Source of the DNA: an uncultured Bacteroidota bacterium
GTDB taxonomy: Bacteria; Bacteroidota; Bacteroidia; UKL13-3
Assembly: GCA_903898215.1 (NCBI GenBank)
Contig: CAIUEQ010000121.1
Location: 1-8,419 of the forward strand
Length of the DNA: 8,419 nucleotides
Direction: 5' to 3'
Position numbers and translations under genes: made by a program. How positions within the stretch are numbered: position 1 is the first letter of the stretch; each line of letters starts with the position of its first letter. The notes beneath the pieces are model-generated. The model made no database searches and was not told the DNA's origin. It saw only the letters and a program-made list of their open reading frames with translations. Of the stretch, positions 1-4,634 are shown in pieces.

Positions 1-258
1 TATAATCATATCACCTCTATAATCATATCACCCCTTCGGGGTTTAATAATTCGATTATTTCTTTTTGTTATAATCATGACATCTTCTATAATCATATCAC
101 CTCTATAATCATATCACCCCTTCGGGGTTTAACAATTCGCATATTTCTCTTTGTTATAATCATGGCATCTTCTATAATCATGTCATCTCTATAATCATAT
201 CACCCCTTCGGGGTTTAACAATTCGCTTATTTCTCTTTGTTATAATCATGTCATTCCT
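1..258. repeat. Three tandem copies of an 86-bp repeat carrying REP-like hairpins
   Basis: Copies lie at 1-86, 87-172 and 173-258. The first may continue beyond the window edge and the third diverges in its last bases. By eye, neighbouring copies differ at about 5-6 positions. Each unit holds the 9-mer TATAATCAT three times (starts 1, 18, 69; 87, 104, 155; 173, 190, 241) and one perfect hairpin of ACCCC, TTC loop, GGGGT (30-42, 116-128, 202-214). The hairpin is followed by an AT-rich segment containing AATTCG. No open reading frame of note is present. The hairpins match those around the transposase gene at 564, so the array is probably a local amplification of its repeat family (inference). 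Confidence 0.93.
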
Positions 259-318
259 ACGGGATTATGAATTTAAAAAAATAAAACAAATAACCTCGAA
301 GAGGTGATATGATTATAA
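240..318. repeat. REPIN-like inverted pair of hairpin repeats
   Basis: The left arm TTATAATCATGTCATTCC (240-257) and the reverse complement of 301-318 (TTATAATCATATCACCTC) agree at 14 of 18 positions, so the whole segment is an imperfect palindrome. Each arm ends in its own small hairpin: ATTCC/TAC/GGGAT at 253-265 (one G-T pair) and ACCTC/GAA/GAGGT at 293-305. About 27 bp of A-rich sequence separates them. Two REP hairpins in opposite orientation is the arrangement called a REPIN in gamma-proteobacteria; applying that term here is an inference. Confidence 0.75.
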
Positions 319-339
319 AAATTAAATAAATTAAACAGT

Positions 340-361
340 AAAACCCCAAAAGGGGTGAAAT
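340..361 (-). repeat. Single REP-like hairpin, inverted orientation
   Basis: ACCCC (343-347), loop AAAA, GGGGT (352-356), followed by GAAAT. Read on the minus strand this gives ATTTC directly before the hairpin and GGGGTTT after it, as in the 86-bp units. The loop has one extra base compared with the main family. Confidence 0.8.
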
Positions 362-412
362 ATTTACAGATTCCGATTTATTAAAAATAACCTAAATCTA
401 AGAAGTGAAATA
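362..412. other. AT-rich spacer with a possible decayed hairpin remnant
   Basis: No gene is seen. The stretch AAGAAGTGAAATA near 400-412 resembles the flank of the inverted hairpins (GAAGGGGTGAAATA) but has lost the stem. It may be an eroded copy; the similarity is too short to be sure. Confidence 0.3.
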
Positions 413-464
413 CAGGGTTTATCTTTATGTTATAATCATGACATCCTTCAGGATTTTAAAATTT
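413..464 (+). repeat. Decayed forward copy of the hairpin repeat
   Basis: The segment starts with GGGTTTA, runs through TCTTTATGTTATAATCATGAC and ends in a 4-bp hairpin ATCC (443-446), loop TTCA, GGAT (451-454). It looks like the 3' part of the 86-bp unit with an internal deletion, joined to a shorter stem variant. The stem keeps full base pairing although its sequence differs from the ACCCC/GGGGT family. Confidence 0.7.
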
Positions 465-489
465 GCAGATACAATCTTGAATTTTCTAT

Positions 490-497
490 TAAGTTTG
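490..497 (+). promoter_or_regulatory. Possible Bacteroidetes -7 element for the transposase gene
   Basis: TAAGTTTG fits the TAnnTTTG consensus. The nearest upstream TTTG (462-465) is 24 bases away, longer than the usual 19-21, so the match may be chance in AT-rich DNA. If real, transcription would start near 505 and the leader would contain the hairpin at 536-548. Confidence 0.25.
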
Positions 498-531
498 AGT
501 TTAAATTTATTATTATTAAGTTTTATAAACT

Positions 532-553
532 AACAACCCCGAAGGGGTGAAAT
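532..553 (-). repeat. REP-like hairpin directly in front of the transposase start codon
   Basis: A perfect inverted-orientation copy: ACCCC (536-540), GAA loop, GGGGT (544-548), ending 15 bases before the ATG at 564. It lies in the probable leader of the gene whose product may recognise this hairpin family. The AGGGG of the 3' arm is the only purine-rich G tract near the start but is too far upstream for an ordinary ribosome binding site. Confidence 0.85.
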
Positions 554-563
554 AAAACAGCTT

Positions 564-1025
564 ATGGCAGGAACATACTCACAACTCTACATTCAAATTG
601 TATTTGCCGTAAAGGGCAGAGAAAATCTCATCAACAACCATTGGAAAGATGAATTGCATAAATATATTTCAGGTATCATTAAAGGTAAAAATCAGAAATC
701 AATAATCACTAATGGAATGCCTGACCATATTCATGCATTCGTTGGTTTACGGCCATCAATGTCCATTTCTGATTTGGTTCGTGATATTAAAAACAATTCA
801 TCAAACTTTATTAACGAAAAGAAATTTATAAAAGGTAAATTTTCATGGCAGGAAGGATTTGGTGCATTTTCATATTCTCATTCAGACATTGAGAAAGTCT
901 ACCAATACATTTTGAATCAGGAACAACATCATAAAAAGATAAATTTCAAAAATGAATATCTTGAACTGTTAAAGAGGTTTGAAATTGAATTTGATGAAAA
1001 ATATTTGTTTGAATGGAATGAATAA
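564..1025 (+). CDS. IS200-like / REP-associated single-tyrosine (Y1, HUH) transposase
   Basis: This is a 153-aa protein of the Y1 transposase family (COG1943, PF01797 type), which nicks single-stranded DNA next to hairpins through a covalent phosphotyrosine bond. The HUH motif is H55-I-H57 within PDHIHAFV, giving the metal-binding histidines. The likely nucleophile is Y115 in YILNQ, with Q119 at the expected +4 position, followed by an HH pair. A conserved WQEGFGAFSYS segment lies at about 95-105. The length is normal for the compact Bacteroidetes members and the frame is intact. No TnpB/IscB partner gene lies beside it. The gene is flanked on both sides by one hairpin family, as for RAYT proteins and their REP sequences. 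A REP-maintaining housekeeping role versus a self-mobile IS200-type element cannot be decided from one locus. The ATG start gives the conserved N-terminus; no Shine-Dalgarno site is evident. Confidence 0.9.
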   Translation: MAGTYSQLYIQIVFAVKGRENLINNHWKDELHKYISGIIKGKNQKSIITNGMPDHIHAFVGLRPSMSISDLVRDIKNNSSNFINEKKFIKGKFSWQEGFGAFSYSHSDIEKVYQYILNQEQHHKKINFKNEYLELLKRFEIEFDEKYLFEWNE

Positions 1026-1036
1026 ATTGACTTGTA

Positions 1037-1068
1037 AAATGTCACCTTTTCTGGGTTTTAAAAATTTC
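1037..1068 (+). repeat. Decayed forward hairpin repeat downstream of the transposase
   Basis: ATGTCACC, then TTTTCT, then GGGTTTTAAAAATTTC. It parallels the upstream copy at 433-466 (ATGACATCC, TTCA, GGATTTTAAAATTTGC). The stem is weak: A1044-T1056, C1045-G1055, C1046-G1054 and a T-G pair. Its matching orientation and position make it a candidate right-hand boundary of a unit running from about 431 to 1068. It may also serve as a weak terminator between the two convergent genes. Confidence 0.6.
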
Positions 1069-1088
1069 ATAATAATTAATGGTTGAGT

Positions 1089-1952
1089 TTACATCTCCCC
1101 TTCAAATACCAATAACTTTTTTAGCTCATCTGTTAATTGTGGTTTAGTTTCAAAAATGCCGAACATGGCTGAGCCGCTTCCGCTCATGCTTGCATATAAA
1201 GCACCGCAATCGTATAAATGTTGCTTAATATTGGGAAGTGATGGAATAGTTTCAAAAACAGATCTTTCAAAATCATTTTCAACGCAATTTTTCCATTCAA
1301 TAATTGGCTGACTTAATAAATTTTTGAGAGAATTTTTCTCATTAAATTCACCACGTTTTAAAACATTTTTATAGGCAACTGATGTGCTCGAATGAATATT
1401 TGGATACAATAAAACGAGGTAATATTTCGACAGATCAATTTCAAAATTTTCTAATTCATTTCCTCTACCCAAAACATAAGCAGATTTGTTTTCAATAAAA
1501 AAAGCACAATCGCTGCCAAGTTGTGAAGCATAATTTTTCATCTGCTCAATGCTTAATTTCAAATCAAAAACATCATTCAATAATTTTATGGCAAAAGCTG
1601 CATCGCTTGACCCACCGCCAAGTCCAGCCCCCATCGGAATTGTTTTATACAGAAAACATTTTATTGGTGAGAGGTCAAAATCATTATCTAAAAGTTGATA
1701 GGCTTTGTAAACCAAATTGTCTTTAATAGATCCATCTATTTTTATACCATCCGTAAAAATCTCAACCTTTGTATTTTCGCTCTCAGAATTCAAACTTTTG
1801 CCTTTTGCCTTTTGCCTTTTACCTTTTATTATTTCTAGCATATCGCAAAACATTATCGGATAAAAAACCGTTTCAATTGTATGAAATCCATCTGCACGCT
1901 TATTAATCACGTGCAAACCAAGGTTGATCTTTGCGTTCGGAAAACAAATCAT
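1089..1952 (-). CDS. ispE: 4-diphosphocytidyl-2-C-methyl-D-erythritol kinase
   Basis: This cytosolic GHMP kinase phosphorylates CDP-methylerythritol with ATP in the non-mevalonate (MEP) route to isoprenoid precursors. The 287-aa protein begins MICFPNAKINLG, typical of Bacteroidetes IspE. K8 and D148 correspond to the catalytic Lys10 and Asp141 of the E. coli enzyme. The ATP-binding glycine-rich motif PMGAGLGGGSSDAA is at 106-119 and the third GHMP motif SMSGSGS at 255-261. The ATG at 1952 is preferred; a TTG at 1970 would add six residues (MLSYKK) with no family support. Compared with E. coli, the loop after the first strands is about 16 residues longer and carries the basic low-complexity KGKRQKAKGKS (43-53), encoded by a heptanucleotide tract. 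The gene is convergent with the transposase gene and divergent from the phosphoesterase gene. Confidence 0.96.
   Translation of the reverse strand: MICFPNAKINLGLHVINKRADGFHTIETVFYPIMFCDMLEIIKGKRQKAKGKSLNSESENTKVEIFTDGIKIDGSIKDNLVYKAYQLLDNDFDLSPIKCFLYKTIPMGAGLGGGSSDAAFAIKLLNDVFDLKLSIEQMKNYASQLGSDCAFFIENKSAYVLGRGNELENFEIDLSKYYLVLLYPNIHSSTSVAYKNVLKRGEFNEKNSLKNLLSQPIIEWKNCVENDFERSVFETIPSLPNIKQHLYDCGALYASMSGSGSAMFGIFETKPQLTDELKKLLVFEGEM
1796..1827. repeat. Heptanucleotide tandem repeat inside ispE
   Basis: TTTTGCC occurs three times (1796-1816), followed by TTTTACC and a final TTTT, i.e. just over four and a half units of 7 bp. It lies within ispE and is translated on the minus strand as the basic stretch at residues 42-53. 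Because 7 is not a multiple of 3, gain or loss of one unit would shift the reading frame; only changes of three units keep it. Confidence 0.9.
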
Positions 1953-1970
1953 TTTTTTATAACTTAACAA

Positions 1971-1985
1971 TTCGCAAATTGCGGA
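1971..1985. promoter_or_regulatory. Short palindrome in the ispE / phosphoesterase divergent gap
   Basis: CGCAA (1973-1977), A, TTGCG (1979-1983) is a perfect 5-bp dyad, with an outer T-A pair at 1971/1985. It lies in the 46-bp gap between two divergent start codons, so it could be an operator or simply part of an intergenic repeat. The 13-mer TTAACAATTCGCA (1964-1976) also occurs at 129-141 in the tandem array. No promoter matching TAnnTTTG was found in this gap. Confidence 0.35.
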
Positions 1986-1998
1986 ATAAAAATTTAAA

Positions 1999-3270
1999 AT
2001 GCTCGTATTTAAAATTCAGTTAGCAGTTTCAATGACTTTATTAATTGTACTTTTAGATTTGTACAGTTGGCAAGGCATTAAAACCATATTCAAAAACAGA
2101 AGTCAAACATTTCTTTCAAAATTAAGAAACACTTATTTTGGACTTGGAATAATTTTTATCCTCATTTTTTCAGCGCAGTTTTTTATTCCTGCTCTCGAAA
2201 CAGTAAAACTTTTCAGAATATTTACATCAGCTTTTGTGTTCATTATTTATATCTCAAAATTGATTTATTGTATTTTCTTGTTGGTGGATGATTTGCAAAG
2301 ATTTGTAAGGTGGATAATCAAAAAATCTTCATCCATTCTTTCAAAATCTACTGATAAAAAAGTTGACGACAATGCTAAAATAACTCGTGCAAAATTTATT
2401 TCTCAAGCAGGATTAATCACTACAGCTGCGCCTCTTGCCATGCTTACCAAAGGAATGTTTAAAGGTGCGTATGACTACAGAATGATTCAAGTTCCATTGT
2501 ATTTAAAAAATCTTCCCACAGCATTTGAAGGACTAAAAGTATTACAGGTTTCAGATATTCATTCTGGAAGTTTTTTTGATAAAGATGCTGTAAAGCGTGG
2601 TGTTGAAATGATACGAAATGCAAAAGCAGATTTGATTTTTTTTACCGGTGATCTGGTAAATAATAAAACCGATGAAGCGTATGATTATGCTGATATTTTT
2701 TCAACCATCAAAGCACCGATGGGAGTATTTAGCATATACGGAAATCACGATTATGGCGATTACATTCATTGGGATACAGAAGCAGCAAAAAAGAAAAATT
2801 TGGACGATTTAGTTCAGGTTCATAAAGATTTAGGATGGCATTTAATGCGCAATGAAAATGTTACGATTGAAAAAGACCAACAACGCATAGGTTTGATAGG
2901 TGTTGAAAATTGGGGAGATCGCGGGCGTTTCCAAAAATTTGGAGATATTGATTTAGCAAAAAAAGGATTGCCTGATGTGCCTGTAAAATTATTACTATCG
3001 CACGACCCTTCACATTTCGATTCTATTATTTCAAAATCACATCCTGATATTGATGCAACATTTGCAGGTCATACTCATGGCTTTCAATTTGGAATTGAAA
3101 TTGGAAGTTTTAAATGGAGTCCATCACAATATATTTATCCTCATTGGGCCGGATTATATAAAGTTGGCGATCAACAATTGTATGTTAACCGTGGTTTCGG
3201 TTTTTTAGGATATCCGGGCAGAGTTGGAATCATGCCTGAAATAACTTTATTCGAATTGCATAAAGGCTGA
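1999..3270 (+). CDS. Membrane-anchored calcineurin-like metallophosphoesterase (YkuE/YaeI-like)
   Basis: The protein (423 aa) is a predicted two-metal phosphoesterase held at the inner membrane; its substrate is not known. Three hydrophobic segments at about 4-22, 45-63 and 72-96 are followed by a basic/polar linker. A short hydrophobic stretch (139-149) comes after TRAKFIS, which looks like a degenerate twin-arginine motif with the second Arg lost. The catalytic domain covers about 175-420 and holds the full metal-ligand set: SDIH (D186, H188), GDL (D218), GNHD (N249, H250), SHDP (H335) and GHTHG (H358, H360). The ATG sits in an A-rich leader. The next gene follows on the same strand after 45 bp, so co-transcription is possible but there is no functional link. 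A CTGAT/ATCAG mini-hairpin (3267-3280) overlaps the stop codon and lacks a proper T tract. Confidence 0.9.
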   Translation: MLVFKIQLAVSMTLLIVLLDLYSWQGIKTIFKNRSQTFLSKLRNTYFGLGIIFILIFSAQFFIPALETVKLFRIFTSAFVFIIYISKLIYCIFLLVDDLQRFVRWIIKKSSSILSKSTDKKVDDNAKITRAKFISQAGLITTAAPLAMLTKGMFKGAYDYRMIQVPLYLKNLPTAFEGLKVLQVSDIHSGSFFDKDAVKRGVEMIRNAKADLIFFTGDLVNNKTDEAYDYADIFSTIKAPMGVFSIYGNHDYGDYIHWDTEAAKKKNLDDLVQVHKDLGWHLMRNENVTIEKDQQRIGLIGVENWGDRGRFQKFGDIDLAKKGLPDVPVKLLLSHDPSHFDSIISKSHPDIDATFAGHTHGFQFGIEIGSFKWSPSQYIYPHWAGLYKVGDQQLYVNRGFGFLGYPGRVGIMPEITLFELHKG

Positions 3271-3315
3271 TTTTTATCAGTAGACAGCAACTTTTAAAAC
3301 AAGTACCTTCGTTTT

Positions 3316-4515
3316 ATGAAAACTATTGGAATTATCAGAGAAGAGAAAGCTCCATTCGATCTTCGCACTCCGCTTTCACCCGATCATTGTTTGGAATTAA
3401 TGGAAAAATTTCCAGGCACAAAAGTAATTGTGCAAACTTCACCACACCGATGCTTTGCCGATAACGAATACATCTCAAAAGGTATTGAAGTAAAAGAAGA
3501 CATGACAGAGTGTGATATTTTACTTGGAGTAAAAGAAGTTCCTGTTACAAGTTTAATTGCAGATAAAACATATTTATTTTTCTCGCACACCATAAAAAAA
3601 CAGCCTCATAATATTAAGTTGATAAGAAACATCATCCAAAAAAATATTCGCCTGATCGATTATGAAACATTGGTTTGGGATGCAGGAAATCGCATTATTG
3701 GTTTCGGGCGTTTTGCAGGAATTGTAGGAACACATTATGCCTTTTTAATGTGGGGAAAACGTAATGATTTGTATCATTTAAAGTATGCAAATCAATGCAA
3801 AAACATGGAGGAATTATACGCTCAATATCATGATATAAAATTAAATACCATGAGAATAATTTTATGTGGTGACGGGCGTGTGGCGCATGGTGCGATTGAG
3901 TTTTTAAAGAAACTAAAAATTCATCATGTTACCATGGAAGAGTTTTTAGAAAATGAATATGAAGAAGCCGTTTATGTTCATTTACGTTCGGAAGATTATT
4001 ATGTAAGAAGAGATGGTCGTGAATGGGATAAATCAGATTTCTACAAACATCCTGAAGATTATGAAAGTTGCTTTGCACCATATTACAAAAAAGCCGATGT
4101 GATGATTAATGCAATATTTTGGAAAGATGGTATCCCTCCTTTTTTTACACGTGAAGAAATGAAATCGAAGGATTTTAAAATCAAAGTGATTTCCGATATT
4201 ACCTGCGATATTCCAGGACCACTTTATAGCACCATCAAAAGCACCACTATTGAAGATCCTATTTATGGTTTCAATCAATTTTTAGGAACAGAAACTCAGC
4301 CATACCAAAAACCATATATCGATGTGCAGGCTGTAGGAAATCTTCCTTGCGAATTATCTATTGATGCTTCAATAGAATTCGGAGAACAGCTGATTCGCCA
4401 TGTCTTACCAAATTTATTGATTGAAGACAAAGGTGATATTATCAAAAATGCAACGATAGCAGAAAACGGAAAACTTACGGATCACTATAAATATCTAACC
4501 GATTACGTAGCGTAA
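3316..4515 (+). CDS. Lysine-ketoglutarate reductase / saccharopine dehydrogenase-like NAD(P)-dependent oxidoreductase
   Basis: The protein (399 aa) matches over its length the lysine-ketoglutarate reductase half of the eukaryotic bifunctional enzyme AASS and, more distantly, yeast Lys1. These interconvert lysine plus 2-oxoglutarate and saccharopine. Residues equivalent to the Lys1 active site are present: R17 (DLRTPLSP), K73 (GVKEVP), H91 (FFSHTIKKQ) and E117 (IDYETL), plus DITCD at 294-298 where Lys1 has DVSAD. The nucleotide-binding glycine motif is CGDGRVAHGA at 184-193. AASS-like signatures include KHPEDY (245-250), STTIEDP (309-315) and the C-terminal NGKLTDHYKY. Databases may label it alanine dehydrogenase/PNT. 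The glutamate-forming saccharopine dehydrogenase partner is not in this window. Cofactor choice and reaction direction cannot be read from the sequence. TACCTTCG (3304-3311) just before the ATG could be a -7 box of a leaderless transcript, but there is no good -33 element. Confidence 0.85.
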   Translation: MKTIGIIREEKAPFDLRTPLSPDHCLELMEKFPGTKVIVQTSPHRCFADNEYISKGIEVKEDMTECDILLGVKEVPVTSLIADKTYLFFSHTIKKQPHNIKLIRNIIQKNIRLIDYETLVWDAGNRIIGFGRFAGIVGTHYAFLMWGKRNDLYHLKYANQCKNMEELYAQYHDIKLNTMRIILCGDGRVAHGAIEFLKKLKIHHVTMEEFLENEYEEAVYVHLRSEDYYVRRDGREWDKSDFYKHPEDYESCFAPYYKKADVMINAIFWKDGIPPFFTREEMKSKDFKIKVISDITCDIPGPLYSTIKSTTIEDPIYGFNQFLGTETQPYQKPYIDVQAVGNLPCELSIDASIEFGEQLIRHVLPNLLIEDKGDIIKNATIAENGKLTDHYKYLTDYVA

Positions 4516-4550
4516 TACTACGAATAGTCGAAATACGAATTAATACGAAT
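4502..4550. repeat. TACGAAT direct repeats and stop-codon palindrome before the ABC gene
   Basis: TACGAAT occurs three times (4519-4525, 4534-4540, 4544-4550). Just before it, ATTACG (4502-4507), TAG, CGTAAT (4511-4516) forms a perfect 6-bp-arm palindrome that includes the TAA stop of the upstream gene. No T tract follows, so it is not a standard terminator. The rest of the 119-bp gap is AT-rich; AAACTTTG at 4564-4571 is a one-off match to a -7 element without a clear -33 box. Confidence 0.6.
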
Positions 4551-4634
4551 TTGAATGGGCTGAAAACTTTGAACGATTCCGTGTGTTAATAATTCTCATC
4601 ATAAAAAACTTAAAACTACAAACATCAAACTAAC

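Noticed and set aside
1..249. TATAATCAT copies as sigma-70 -10 boxes
   Set aside because: They match TATAAT by sequence, but the window uses the Bacteroidetes TAnnTTTG promoter type, there are no spaced -35 boxes, and the motif belongs to the repeat unit.
1..258. CRISPR array
   Set aside because: The units are 86 bp, contiguous and nearly identical along their whole length; there are no unique spacers between short repeats and no cas genes.
1523..1726. Open frame on the plus strand inside ispE
   Set aside because: Antisense to a clear conserved gene; low-complexity translation with no recognisable domain.
1953..1970. TTG start adding six residues to IspE
   Set aside because: The conserved family N-terminus begins at the ATG at 1952; the extra MLSYKK has no support.
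3267..3280. Terminator after the metallophosphoesterase gene
   Set aside because: CTGAT/ATCAG with a TTTT loop is only 5 bp, overlaps the stop codon and has no T tract after the stem.
3384..4278. Two minus-strand open frames (3384-3593 and 4033-4278) inside the LKR-like gene
   Set aside because: They overlap conserved coding sequence and resemble no protein family.
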